Assembly: GCA_963966185.1 (NCBI GenBank)
Contig: CAWZYM010000331.1
Location: 2,112,501-2,176,500, forward strand
From: Rhabditoides inermis
Taxonomy: Eukaryota > Nematoda > Chromadorea > Rhabditida > Rhabditidae
Reading direction: 5' to 3'
DNA length: 64,000 bases
This document shows, piece after piece, positions 24,079-41,115 of this stretch; position 1 is the first letter of the stretch, and every line of letters begins with the position of its first letter. The notes under the pieces were generated by a model. The model had not been told where the DNA came from. It saw only the letters and a program-made list of their open reading frames with translations, and did no database searches. Both the position numbers and the translations under genes were made by a program.

Positions 24079-24429
24079 TCTTATATTTTATAATATTAGA
24101 CCAGAGTGATAACTATAAATTATACTTGTATCTACACTGAATAGTAATTGTCAACCAGCTACTGATAGGCTTTTACCGCGGAGTGTACCGGAGCGCCCTC
24201 TAAGGGCATACGAGAGAGTGAAAGATCACAGAGTTGGAGAAAATGCATATCAGTAGCAGTGATCAATACAGTCTTATTGTTACTGATCTACTGATCGACT
24301 TTGACCGCGGAGGCGCGCGAAGCGTGCCGGAGCGCTCTCTAAGGGCATACGAGAGAGTGAAAGATCACAGAGTTGGAGAAAATGCATATCAGTAGCAGTG
24401 ATCAATACAGTCTTATTATTACTGATCTA

Positions 24430-25926
24430 CTGATCGACTTTGACCGCGGAGGCGCGCGGAGCGGCTGTCTATGATCGTATGCGAGAGTAGATATTTTATA
24501 ACATTAGATCCGTGATAACTAATCATTGTCAACCAGCTACTGATAGAATTTGACCGCTGAGGCGCGCGGAGCGGCTGTCTGTGATCAAAGGCGAGATTAG
24601 AGATTTTATAATATTAGATCCGTGATAACTAATCATTGTCAACCAGCTACTGATAGGATTTGACCGCGGAGGCGCGCGGAGCGGCTATCTATGATCATAG
24701 GCGAAAGTAGATATTTTATAATATTAGATCCGTGATAACTAATAATTGTCAACCAGCTGCTGATAGAAATTGACCGCTGAGGCGCGCGGAGCGGCTGTCT
24801 GTGATCAAAGGCGAGAGTAGAGATTTTATAATATTAGATCCGTGATAACTAATCATTCTCAACCAGCTACTGATAGAATTTGACCGCTGAGGCGCGCGGA
24901 GCGGCTGTCTGTGATCAAAGGCAAGAGTAGAGATTTTATAATAATAGATCCGTGATAACTAATCATTGTCAACCAGCTACTGAAAGAATTTGACCGCTGA
25001 GGCGCGCGGAGCGGCTGTCTGTGATCAAAGGCGAGATTAGAGATTTTATAATATTAGATCCGTGATAACTAATCATTGTCAACCACCTACTGATAGAATT
25101 TGACCGCTGAGGCGCGCGGAGCGGCTGTCTGTGATCAAAGGCGAGATTAGAGATTTTATAATATTAGATCCGTGATAACTAATCATTGTCAACCACCTAC
25201 TGATAGAATTTGACCGCTGAGGCGCGCGGAGCGGCTGTCTGTGATCAAAGGCGAGATTAGAGATTTTATAATATTAGATCCGTGATAACTAATCATTGTC
25301 AACCAGCTACTGAAAGAATTTGACCGCTGAGGCGCGCGGAGCGGCTGTCTGTGATCAAAGGCGAAAGTAGAGATTTTATAATATTAGATCCGTGATAACT
25401 AATCATTGTCAACCAGCTACTGATAGATTTTGACCGCGGAGGCGCGCGGAGCGGCTGTCTGTGATCAAAGGCGAGAGTAGAGATTTTATAATATTAGATC
25501 CGTGATAACTAATCATTGTCAACCAGCTACTGATAGAATTTGACCGCGGAGGCGCGCGGAGCGGCTGTCTATGATCGTAGGCGAGAGTAGATATTTTATA
25601 ATATTAGATCCGTGATAACTAATCATTGTCAACCAGCTACTGATAGAATTTGACCGCTGAGGCGCGCGGAGCGGCTGTCTATGATCATAGGCGAGAGTAG
25701 ATATTTTATAATATTAGATCCGTGATAACTAAGCATTGTCAACCAGCTACTGATAGAATTTGACCGCTGAGGCGCGCGGACCGGCTGTCTATGATCATAG
25801 GCGAGAGTAGAGATTTTATAATATTAGATCCGTGAAAACTAATCATTGTCAACCAGCTACTGATAGAATTTGACCGCGGAGGCGCGCGGAGCGACTATCT
25901 ATGATCGTAGGCGAGAGTAGTTATTT
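24430..25926 (+). repeat. 110-bp satellite array, 14 copies
   Basis: The motif GCGGCTGTCT (or a close variant) recurs at 24461 and then every 110 bp to 25891 without a length change. The monomer shares CAACCAGCTACTGATAG and GAGGCGCGCGGAGCG with the 139-bp family but lacks its GTGCCGGAGCGC part. Confidence 0.95.
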
Positions 25927-26559
25927 TATGACGAGAAAGTGAAAGATCAGAGAGTATAAGAAAATGCATATCTGTATCAGTGATCAATGTATTATTATAA
26001 TTACTGATCTACTGATAGAGTTTTTACGCGGAGGCGCGCGGAGCGTGCCGGAGCGCCTCCTATGTGCATCCGAGAGAGTGAAATATCGGAGAGTCGGAGA
26101 GAATGCATATCAGTAACAGTGATCAATATATTCTTATTATTACTGATCTACTAATAGACTTTGACCGCGGAGGAGCGCGAAGTGTGCCAAAGCGCTTTCT
26201 AGAGCAAAGGAGAGAGAGAGAAGCGGAGAAACGGAAAGTGTAGTTTAGTTATAACATATTTAACACTCATATACCGATAGTCTTCGGCTGCATCTCGGAG
26301 CGCCTTCTCTGAGCCTAGGTAAGATAACATCAGTCGAGAATCGAAAATTATCAACTAGCTACTGTTAGACATTGACACTGTTCAAACATTTGATAATACT
26401 GTAATTCAAAATTAAGGAAATACAATAAAGATCACTCTTTAGAAGGCTCTGACAACAGCACTTCTAGCACAGCTCCTAATAGCACTTCCAGAGCACATAT
26501 CAAGTCAATCTATATATCAATCGATAGATAATTTTCTCCTCTATTTTCTACCTATATTT

Positions 26560-26580
26560 CTAGCGCGCGAAGCGCGCTAG
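26560..26580. other. Unit-terminal GC hairpin (one of eight identical copies)
   Basis: A perfect palindrome with stem CTAGCGCGC and loop GAA. Identical copies end at 29539, 33716, 37545, 40046, 47920, 57885 and 62741. The core GCGAAGC is the classic very stable DNA mini-hairpin. Confidence 0.95.
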
Positions 26581-29539
<2,959 letters not shown>

Positions 29540-30647
29540 TCGCAGCGCCCGCTGCGCCGGTCTGGCTAAATGCCCTATGGTTTCCGTACGTCCATCGCTC
29601 TACCGCGCCAGCCACTACTCCTATCTAGCCAAACGTGACATCGATCCGATGGTCTCGGTCCCGAGATGCAGGATTCCAATTTTCAGATCTTTATCTATCA
29701 TATCCGCGGAGCTATAAGCTCCAGAAAGTCCGACGAAATAGCGCGTAATCAGAGAGAGTCAGACAGAAAACAGGCGAAATAGTGTGTGAGGCGAGGAGAC
29801 GGGTCACTGGCGAATCGGCTGCGGCGAGTAGACCTTACAAGAACGAGTACTGCGGATCGCAGACTTCAGCTATCGAAAAACGGTTTCGACGTCACTCCTC
29901 TACACTCCCTCACCTACAAATCTGCCCGTAATCTTTTTATAACTCCTCCTGGTTCCCTTTCACGAAGTGATTTAGTCGAGGCGAGGCGACACCAAACAGT
30001 TGTCGCGGGTTGTTCAAGAAAACTAGGCAACCGTGTAAGGTCTTCCTTTACTAACTACAACATGCAAATAGGTGGCCACTACACTTCTACCAAAATTTGC
30101 ATCTTTTTGTGACCTCTGACGCCCGCTATCAATTAAATTCCTCTAATCGACGTCGTTCTATTGCCGCGCGACGAGAGAGTGTGGCGAGGTGAGAGTGCGC
30201 CAGCTGCCAGTCTGTCTGATGTCAGAGAAAGAGACAGTCAATTGTGCAAATGAGCGAGAACATCACCATGCACTACGAAACAGCTCACCACACTCCAACA
30301 AACTGCGCGATTACTATATTCTGAGTAAATACAATAAAACTTCACTATATGCACTCACGTTATTGTATGTTCAATCAGGGAAGTGAGGCGAGGCGAAATA
30401 GTATGTAACCTCTTTTTCTCATCCCTCTCCTTTTCTCATCCCTCTTTTTTCGTCTCTCTCTCTTTCTCTCTCTTTTGTCTTGCTCTTTTTCGTATCTCTC
30501 TCTCTCTCTCTCTCGCTCTCTCGCTCTCTTTCTCTCGGTCGCTCGCTCTCTTCTTCCTCTATCTCTCTTATATATAATGATTTTAGATTAGTGATAATTA
30601 TGAAGTCTACTTGGATCTAAAATCAATAATAATTGTCAACCAGCTGC

Positions 30648-30700
<53 letters not shown>

Positions 30701-33128
30701 AGTTTATAATATTAGACCAGTGATAACTATAAATTATACTTCTCTATAATAAATAATAATTGTCAACCAGCTACTGATAGGCTTTTACCGCGGAGTGTGC
30801 CGGAGCGCTTTCTATGTGCATACGAAAAAGTAAAAAAATCAGAGAGTCGGATAAAATGCATATCAGTATCAGTGATCAATGTATTATTATGATTACTGTT
30901 CTACTGATCAGCTTTGACCGCGGAGGCGCGCGGAGCGTGCCGGAGCGCTTTCTATGTGCATACGAGAAAGTGAAAGGTCAGAAGGTCGGAGAAAATGCAT
31001 ATCAGTATCAGTGATCAAAATATTATTATAATTACTGATCTTCTGATCGGCTTTGACCGCAGAGGCACGCGAAGCGTGCCGGAGCGCTTTCTATGTGCAA
31101 ACGAGAAAGTGAAAGATCAGAGAGTCGGAGAAAATGCATATCAGTATCAGTGATCAATATATTATTATAATTACTGATCTAATGATCGGCTTTGACCGTG
31201 GAGGCGCGCGAAGCGTGCCGGAGCGCCCTCTATGAGCATACGAAAGAGTAAAAGATCTGAGAGTAGGAGAGAATGCTTATCAGTATCAGTGATAAATATA
31301 TTATTATAATTACTGATCTACTGATCGGCTTTGACCGCGGAGGCGCGCGAAGCGTGCCGGAGCGCTTTCTATGTGCATACGAAAAAGTAAAAAAATCAGA
31401 GAGTCGGATAAAATGCATATCAGTATCAGTGATCAATGTATTATTATGATTACTGTTCTACTGATCAGCTTTGACCGCGGAGGCGCGCGGAGCGTGCCGG
31501 AGCGCTTTCTATGTGCATAAGAGAGAGTGAAAGATCAGAGAGTCGGAGAAAATGCATATCAGTAGCAGTGATCAATGTATTATTATAATTACTGATCTAC
31601 TGATCGGCTTTGACCGCAGAGGCACGCGAAGCGTGCCGGAGCGCTTTCTATGTGCAAACGAGAAAGTGAAAGATCAGAGAGTCGGAGAAAATGCATATCA
31701 GTATCAGTGATCAATATATTATTATAATTACTGATCTAATGATCGGCTTTGACCGTGGAGGCGCGCGAAGCGTGCCGGAGCGCCCTCTATGAGCATACGA
31801 AAGAGTAAAAGATCTGAGAGTAGGAGAGAATGCTTATCAGTATCAGTGATAAATATATTATTATAATTACTGATCTACTGATCGGCTTTGACCGCGGAGG
31901 CGCGCGAAGCGTGCCGGAGCGCTTTCTATGTGCATACGAGAAAGTGAAAGGTCAGAAGGTCGGAGAAAATGCATATCAGTATCAGTGATCAAAATATTAT
32001 TATAATTACTGATCTTCTGATCGGCTTTGACCGCAGAGGCACGCGAAGCGTGCCGGAGCGCTTTCTATGTGCAAACGAGAAAGTGAAAGATCAGAGAGTC
32101 GGAGAAAATGCATATCAGTATCAGTGATCAATATATTATTATAATTACTGATCTAATGATCGGCTTTGACCGTGGAGGCGCGCGAAGCGTGCCGGAGCGC
32201 CCTCTATGAGCATACGAAAGAGTAAAAGATCTGAGAGTAGGAGAGAATGCTTATCAGTATCAGTGATAAATATATTATTATAATTACTGATCTACTGATC
32301 GGCTTTGACCGCGGAGGCGCGCGAAGCGTGCCGGAGCGCTTTCTATGTGCAAACGAGAAAGTGAAAGATCAGAGAGTCGGAGAAAATGCATATCAGTATC
32401 AGTGATCATTATATTATTTTATTTACTGATTTAATGAACGGCTTTGACCGCGGAGGCGCGCGAAGCGTGCCGGAGCGCACTCTATGAGCATACGAAAGAG
32501 TAAAAGATCTGAGAGTAGGAGAGAATGCATATCAGTATCAGTGATCAATATATTATTATAATTACTGATCTACTGATAGACTTTGACCGCAGAGGCGCGC
32601 GAAGCGTGCCGAAGCGCCTCCTATGTGCATCCGAGAGAGTGACATATCAGAGAGTCGGAGAGAATGCATATCAGTAACAGTGATCAATATATTCTTATTA
32701 TTACTGATCTACTGATAGACTTTGACCGCGGAGGCGCGCGAAGCGTGCCGGAGCGCCTTCTAGAACAAAGAGAGAGAGACAGAGAGAGACAGAGAGAGAG
32801 AGACAGGGAGAGAGAGAGAGAGAGAAAAGCGGAGAAACGAGAAGTGTAGTTTAGTTATAACATATTTATCACTCATATACCGATAGTCTTCGGCTGCATC
32901 TCGGAGCGCGAGAATCAAAAATTATCAACAAGCTACTCAGAGAATCGGAGAAAATGCATATCAGTATGTGCATACGAAAGAGTAAAATGTCAGAGAGTAG
33001 GAGAGAATGCATATCAGTATCAGTGATCAATGTTCTATCATAATTACTGATCTACTGTTCGGCTTAGACCGCGGAGGCACGCGAAGCGTGCCGGAGCGCC
33101 TTCTAGAGCAAAGGAGAGAAAGAGAGAA

Positions 33129-33175
<47 letters not shown>

Positions 33176-33716
33176 CGGAGAAACGAGAAGTGTAGTTTAG
33201 TTATAACATATTTATCACTCATATACCGATAGTCTTCGGCTGCATCTCGGAGCGCGAGAATCAAAAATTATCAACAAGCTACTCAGAGAATCGGAGAAAA
33301 TGCATATCAGTATGTGCATACGAGAGAGTAAAATATCAGAGAGTAGGAGAAAATGCATATCAGTATCAGTGATCATTTTATTATTATTTTTATTCCTGAA
33401 ATACTGATAGGCTATGACCGCGGAGCGTGCCGGAGCGCCTTCTATGAACATAGTAAATACACCTGTAGAAAAGCAGTCAACCAGATACTATCAACCAGAT
33501 AGACTGTGACACTTTCTATTTATTTAAAATTACTGAAAATAAAAAAATAAGGAAATAAATAAAGATCAGTCATCTACTGGAAGACTGACAACAGCACTTC
33601 TAGCACAGCTCCTAATAGCACTTCCAGAGCACATATCAAGTCAATCTTTATATCAATCGATAGATAATATTCTCCTCTATTTTATACCTATATTTCTAGC
33701 GCGCGAAGCGCGCTAG
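29540..33716 (+). repeat. Satellite unit 3
   Basis: Module 29540-30400, CT tracts, then about fourteen 139-bp monomers (30770-32760) arranged partly as three- and four-monomer blocks (markers at about 31234, 31791 and 32208). Two GA tracts follow (32770-32825, 33110-33172), and the unit ends with the terminal module and the hairpin at 33696-33716. Confidence 0.85.
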
Positions 33717-34611
33717 TCGGGTGTATGTGCAAAATGCCCTATGGTTTCCGTACGTCCATCGCTCTACCGCGCCAGCCACTACTCCTATCTAGCCAAACGT
33801 GACATCGATCCGATGGTCTCGGTCCCGAGATGCAGGATTCCAATTTTCAGATCTTTATCTCTCATATCCGCGGAGCTATAAGCTCAAGAAGGTCCGACGA
33901 AATAGCGCGTAATCCGAGAGAGTCAGACAGAAAAGCAGCGAGATAGTGTGTCAGATGAAGAGACGGGTCACTGACGAATCGGGTGCGGCGAGTAGACCTT
34001 ACAAGAACGAGTACTGCGAATCGCAGACTTCAGCTATCGAAAAACGGTTTCGACGTCACTCCTCTACACTCCCTCACCTACAAATCTGCCCGTAATCTTT
34101 TTATAAATCCTCCTGGTTTCCTTTCACGAAGTGATTTAGTCGAGGCGAGGCGACACCAAACAGTTGTCGCGGGCTGTTCAAGAAAACTAGGCAACCGTGT
34201 AAGGTCTCCCTTTACTACAACATGCAAATAGGTGGCCACTACACTTCTACCAAAATTTGCATCTTTTTGTGACCTCTGACGCTCGCTATCAATTAAATTC
34301 CTCTAATCGACGTCGTTTTATTGCCCCGCGACGAGAGAGTGTGGCGAGGTGAGAGTGCGCCAGCTGCCAGTCTGTCTGCTGTTAGAGAAAGAAACAGTAA
34401 ATTGTGCAAATGAGCGAGAACAGCACCATGCACTACGAAACAGCTCACCACACTCCACAAACTGTGCAAAGTCTATATTCTGAGCAAATACAATACAAAT
34501 ATAACTGTATGCACTAACGACATTCTATATTCAATCAGGAAGTGAGGCGAGGCGAAATACTATGTAACCTTCTTTTCTCATCCCTCTCTTTTTCTCATCC
34601 CTCTTTTTTCG

Positions 34612-34642
<31 letters not shown>

Positions 34643-34670
34643 TTCTTATATCTCTCTCTCTCTCTCTCTC

Positions 34671-34701
<31 letters not shown>

Positions 34702-34722
34702 GCTATTTCTTTCGTCTCTCTC

Positions 34723-34779
<57 letters not shown>

Positions 34780-37545
34780 ATTTTATAATATGAGACCAGT
34801 GATAACTATAAATTATATTTGTATCTCTAATAAATAAAAATTGTCAACCAGCTACTGATAGGCTTTTACCGCGGAGCGGAGTGTGCCGGAACGCATTCTG
34901 AGTGCATACGAGAGAGTAAAAGATCAGAGAGTAGGAGAGAAGGCATATCAGTATCAGTGATCAGTATATTATTATAATTACTGATATACTGATCGGTTTT
35001 GACGGCGGAGGCGCGCGAAGCGTGCCGGAGCGCTTTCTATGTGCATACGAGAAAGTAAAAGATAAGAGAAATGGAGAAAACGCATATCAGTAGCAGTGAT
35101 CAATGTTTTATTATATATTACTGATCTACTGATCGACTTTGACCGCGGAGGCGCGCGGAGCGTGCCGGAGCGCTTTCTATGTGCATACGAGAGAGTGAAA
35201 GATAAAAGAGTTAGAGAAAATGCATATCAGTAGCAGTGATCAATATAGTCTTAGTATTACTGATCTACTGATCGACTTTGACCGCGGAGGCGCGCGGAGC
35301 GTGCCGGAGCGCTATCTAAGTGCATACGAGAAAGTAAAAGATCAGAGAGTCGGAGAAAATGCATATCAGTAGCAGTGATCAATATAGTCTTATTATTACT
35401 GATCTACTGATCGACTTTGACCGCGGAGCGTGCCGGAGCGCTTGCTAAGTGCATACGAGAAAGTAAAAGATCAGAGAGTCGGAGAAAATGCATATCAGTA
35501 GCAGTGATCAATATAGTCTTATTATTACTGATCTACTGATCGACTTTGACCGCGGAGGCGCGCGGAGCGTGCCGGAGCGCTTTCTTTGTGCATACGAGAA
35601 AGTAAAAGATCAGAGAGTCGGAGAAAATGCATATCAGTAGCAGTGATCAATATAGTCTTATTATTACTGATCTACTGATCGACTTTGACCGCGGAGGCGC
35701 GCGGAGCGTGCCGGAGCGCTTTCTAAGTGCATACGAGAAAGTAAAAGATCAGAGAGTCGGAGAAAATGCATATCAGTAGCAGTGATCAATATAGTCTTAT
35801 TATTACTGATCTACTGATCGACTTTGACCGCGGAGGCGCGCGGAGCGTGCCGGAGCGCTTTCTTTGTGCATACGAGAAAGTAAAAGATCAGAGAGTCGGA
35901 GAAAATGCATATCAGTAGCAGTGATCAATATAGTCTTATTATTACTGATCTACTGATCGACTTTGACCGCGGAGGGGGGCGGAGCGTGCCGGAGCGCTTT
36001 CTAAGTGCATACGAGAAAGTAAAAGATCAGAGAGTCGGAGAAAATGCATATCAGTAGCAGTGATCAATATAGTCTTATTATTACTGATCTACTGATCGAC
36101 TTTGACCGCGGAGGCGCGCGGAGCGTGCCGGAGCGCTTTCTTTGTGCATACGAGAAAGTAAAAGATCAGAGAGTCGGAGAAAATGCATATCAGTAGCAGT
36201 GATCAATATAGTCTTATTATTACTGATCTACTGATCGACTTTGACCGCGGAGGGGGGCGGAGCGTGCAGGAGCGCTTTCTATGTGTATACGAGAAAGTAA
36301 AAGATCAGAGAGTCGGAGAAAAGGCATATCAGTAGCAGTGATCAATATAGTCTTAGTATTACTGATCTACTAATCGATTTTGACCGCGGAGGCGCGCGGA
36401 GCGTGCCGGAGCGCTTTCTATGTGCATACGAGAGAGTAACTTATCAAAGAGTAGGAGAAAATGCATATCAGTATCAGTGATCAATAAATAATTATAATTA
36501 CTGATCTACTGATCGGCTTTGACCGCGGAGGCGCGCGAAGCGTGCCGGAGCGCCTTCTAGAGCAAAGGAGAGAGAGAAAGAGACAGAAAGAGACAGAGAG
36601 ACAGAGAGAGAGAGAAAGAGAGAGAGAGAAACAGAGAGAGAGAGAGAGAGAGAGAAGCGGAGAAACGGAAAGTGTAGTTTAGTTATGACATAGTTATCAC
36701 TCATATACCGATTGTCTTCGGCTGCATCTCGGAGCGCTCTTCATGTGCATACGAAAGAGTAAAATATCAGAGAGTAGGAGAAAACGCATATCAGTAGCAG
36801 TGATAAAAATGTTATTATAATTACTGATCTACTGATCGGCTTTGACCGCGGAAGCGCGCGAAGCGTGCCGGAGCGCCTTCTAGAGCAAAGGAGAGAGAGC
36901 GAGAGAGAGAGAGAGAGAGAGAGAAGCGGAGAAACGAAAAGTGTAGTTTAGTTATAACATATTTATCACTCATATACCGATAGTCTTCGGCTGCATCTCG
37001 AAGCGCGAGAATCAAAAATTATCAACCAGCTACTCAGAGAGTAGAATAGATTCTATATCAGTATCAGTGATTAATAAATTATCATAATTACTGATCTACT
37101 GATCGACTTTGACCGCGGAGGCGCGCGAAGCGTGCCGGAGCGCCCTCTATGTGCATACGAGAGAGTAAAATATCAAAGAGTAGGAGAAAGTGCATATCAG
37201 TATCAGTGATCATTTTATTATTATTTTTATTAGTGAAATACTCATAGGCTATGACCGCGGAGCGTGCCGGAGCGCCTTCTATGAGCATAGTAAATATAAC
37301 AGGAAAGCAGTCAAGAAGATACTATCAACCAGATAGACTGTGACACGTTCTAATTATTTAAAATTACTGAAAATAAAAAAGGAAATGAAAAAGATCAGTC
37401 ATCTACTGGAAGACTGAAAACAGCACTTCTAGCACAGCTCCTAATAGCACTTCCAGAGCACATATCAAGTCAATCTATATAACAATCGATAGATAATTTT
37501 CTCCTCTATTTTATACCTATATTTCTAGCGCGCGAAGCGCGCTAG
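33717..37545 (+). repeat. Satellite unit 4
   Basis: Module 33717-34560, CT tract 34600-34775, and monomers 34850-36560. These include an alternating pair (TTTGTGC/TAAGTGC variants) that repeats every 278-280 bp from about 35580 to 36140. GA tracts lie at 36565-36655 and 36890-36925. The terminal hairpin is at 37525-37545. Confidence 0.85.
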
Positions 37546-38463
37546 TCGCAGTGCCCGCTGCGCCTGGCTGTGCAAAATGCCCTATGGTTTCCGTCCGTCC
37601 ATCGCTCTACCGCGCCACCCACTACTCCTATCTAGCCAAACGTGACATCGATCCGATGGTCTCGGTCCCGAGATGCAGGATTCCAATTTTCAGCTCTTTA
37701 TCTCTCATATCCGCGGAGCTATAGGCTCCAGAAAGTCCGACGAAATAGCGCGTAATCAGAGAGAGTCAGACACAAAAGCGGCGAAACAGTGTGTGAGGCG
37801 AGGAGACGGGTAGGTGGTTGAACGGTTGCATCGAGTAGGCCTTACAAGAACGAGTACTGCGAATCGCAGACTCCAGCTTTCGAGAAACGGTTTCGACGTC
37901 ACTCCTCTACACTCCTTCACCTACAAATCTGCCCGTAATCTTTTTATAACTCCTCCTGGTTTCCTTTCACGAAGTGATTTAGTCGAGGCGAGGCGACACC
38001 AAACAGTTGTCGCGGGATGTTCAAGAAAACTAGGCAACCGTGTAAGGTCTCCCTTTACTACAACATTCAAATAGGTGGCCACTACACTTCTACCAAAAAT
38101 TGCATCTTTTTGTGACCTCTGAGGCCCGCTATCAATTAAATTTCTCTAATCGACGTCGTTTTATTGCCTCGCGACGAGAGAGTGTGGCGAGGTGAGAGTG
38201 CGCCAGCTGCCAGTCTGTCTGCTGTTAGAGAAAGAGACAGTCAATTGTGCAAAGGAGTGAGAACATCACCACGCACTACGAAACATCTCACCACCCTCTA
38301 ACAAACTGCGCGATTACTATATTCTGAGTAAATAAAATAAAACATTACTATATGCACTCACGTCCTTCTATATTCCATCCTAGAAGTGAGGTGAGGCGAA
38401 ATACTATGCAACATCCTTTTCTCATCCCTCTCCTTTTCTCATCCATCATTTTCGTCTCTCTCT

Positions 38464-38519
<56 letters not shown>

Positions 38520-38642
38520 TTCTCTTTCTCTCTTTCTCTCCCTCTCTTCCTCTATCTCTCTCTTATATATTATGATTTTAGATTAGTGATAAATATGAAG
38601 TCTACTTGGATCTATAATCAATAATAAATGTCAACCGGCTGC

Positions 38643-38693
<51 letters not shown>

Positions 38694-40046
38694 ATATTAG
38701 ACCAGTGATAACTATAAATTATACTTGTATCTATCATAAATAGTAATTGTCAACCAGCTACTGATAGGCTTTTACCGCGAAGCGTGCCGGAGCGCCCTCC
38801 ATGTGCATACGAGAGAGTGAAAAATCAAAGAGTCGGAGAAAATGCATAACAGTAGCAGTGATCAATGCATTCTTATTATTACTGATCTGCTGATCGACTT
38901 TGACCGCGGAGGCTCGCGGATCGTGCCGGAGCGCTTTCTATATGCCAAACGAGATAGTCAAAGATCAGAGAGTCGGAGAAAATGCATATCAGTATCAGTG
39001 ATCAATGTATTATTATAATTACTGATCGACTGATCGACTTTGACCGCGGAGGCGCGCGAAGCGTGCCGGAGCGCCCTCTATGTGCAAACGAAAGAGTAAA
39101 AGATCAGAGAGTCGGAGAAAATGCATATCAGTATCAGTGATCAATGTATTATTATGATTACTGATATACTGATCGACTTTGACCGCGGAGGCGCGCGAAG
39201 CGTGCCGGAGCGCCCTCTATGTGCAAACGAAAGAGTAAAAGATCAGAGAGTCGGAGAAAATGCATATCAGTATCAGTGATCAATGTATTATTATAATTAC
39301 TGATATACTGATCGACTTTGACCGCGGAGGCGCGCGAAGCGTGCCGGAGCGCCCTCTATGTGCAAACGAAAGAATAAAAGATCAGAGAGTCGGAGAAAAT
39401 GCATATCAGTATCAGTGATCAATGTAATATTTTATTTACTGATCTACTGATCGACTTTGACCGCGGAGGCGCGCGAAGCGTGCCGGAGCGCCCTACATGT
39501 GCATACGAGAGAGTGAAAAATCAAAGAGTCGGAGAAAATGCATAACAGTAGCAGTGATCAATATATTCTTATTATTACTGATCTGCTGATCGGCTTTGAC
39601 CGCGGAGGCGCGCGAAGCGTGCCGGAGCGCCTTCTATGTACAAACGAAAGAGTAAAAGATCAGAGAGTCAGAGAAAATGCATATCAGTATCAGTAATCAA
39701 TGTTTTATTATAATTACTGTTTTACTGATATACTTTGACCGTGGAGGCGCGCGGAGCGTGCCGGAGCGCCTTCTATGAGTATAGTAAATACACCTGTAGA
39801 AAAGCAGTCAACCAGATACTATCAACCAGATAGACTGTGACACTTTCTAATTATTTAAAATTACTAAATATAAAAATTAAGGAAATGAGTAAAGATCAGT
39901 CATCTACTGGAAGACTGACAACAGCACTTCTAGCACAGCTCCTAATAGCACTTCCAGAGCACATATCAAGTCAATCTATATATCAATCGATAGATAATTT
40001 TCTCCTCTATTTTATACCTATACTTCTAGCGCGCGAAGCGCGCTAG
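37546..40046 (+). repeat. Satellite unit 5 (shortest complete unit)
   Basis: Module 37546-38400, CT tracts to 38692, about seven 139-bp monomers (38750-39740), no GA tract, and the terminal module ending in the hairpin at 40026-40046. At 2.5 kb it is the simplest example of the unit plan. Confidence 0.85.
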
Positions 40047-41060
40047 TCTATGTGCATGTGTAAAATGCCCTATGGTGTCTGTCCATACATCGCTCTACCG
40101 CGCCACCCACTACTCCTATCTAGCCAAACGTGACATCGGTCCGATGGTCTCGGTCCCGAGATGCAGGATTCCAATTTTCAGCTCGTTATCTCTCATATCC
40201 GCGGAGCTATAAGCTTCAGAAAGTCCGACGAAATAGCGCGTAATCAGAGAGAGTCAGACACAAAAGCAGCGAAATAGTGTGTCAGATGAAGAGACGGGTC
40301 ACTGGCAAATCGGGTGCGGCGAGTAGACCTTACAAGAACGAGTACTGCGAATCGCAGACTTCAGCTATCGAAAAACGGTTTTCACGTCACTCCTCTAAAC
40401 TCCCTCACCTACAAGTCTGCCCGTAATCTTTTTATAAATCTTCCTGGTTTCCTTTCACGAAGTGATTTAGTCGAGGCGAGGCGACACCAAACAGTTGTCG
40501 CGGGCTGTTCAAGAAAACTAGGCAATCGTGTAAGGTCTCCCTTTACTACAACATGCAAATAGGTGGCCACTACACTTCTACCGAAATTGGCATCTTTTTG
40601 TGACCTCTGACGCCTGCAATCAATTAAATTCCTCTAATCGACGTCGTTTTATTGCCCCGCGACGAGAGAGTGTGGCGAGGTGAGAGTGCGCCAGCTGCCA
40701 GTCTGTCTGATGTCAGAGAAAGAGACAGTCAATTGTGCAAATGAGCGAGAGTATCACCATGCACTACGAAACAGCTCACCACACTCCAACAAACTATTTT
40801 CTGAGCACATACAATAAAACAATACTATATGCACTCACGTCATTCTATATTCAATCATAGAAGTGAGGCGAGGCGAAATACTATGTAACCTCCTTTTCTC
40901 ATCTCTCTCCTTTACTTATCCCTCTCTTCTCACGTCTCTCTCTCTCTCTCTCTCCCTCTCTTCCTCTATCTCTCTCTTATATATTATGATTTTAGATTAT
41001 TGATAACTATGAAGTCTACTGGGATCTAAAAATAATAATAATTGTCAACCAGCTGCTCAT

Positions 41061-41115
<55 letters not shown>

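Larger units (their letters stand above)
23506..26580 (+). repeat. Satellite unit 1b, with 5'-truncated module and long 110-bp array
   Basis: The module starts late (about 23508, at the shared reading frame) and runs to 23890. CT tracts follow (23890-23936, 24020-24080). Next come 139-bp monomers (about 24130-24440), a 110-bp array, two more 139-bp monomers, and the terminal module from about 26210. The unit ends in the hairpin at 26560-26580. Confidence 0.8.
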
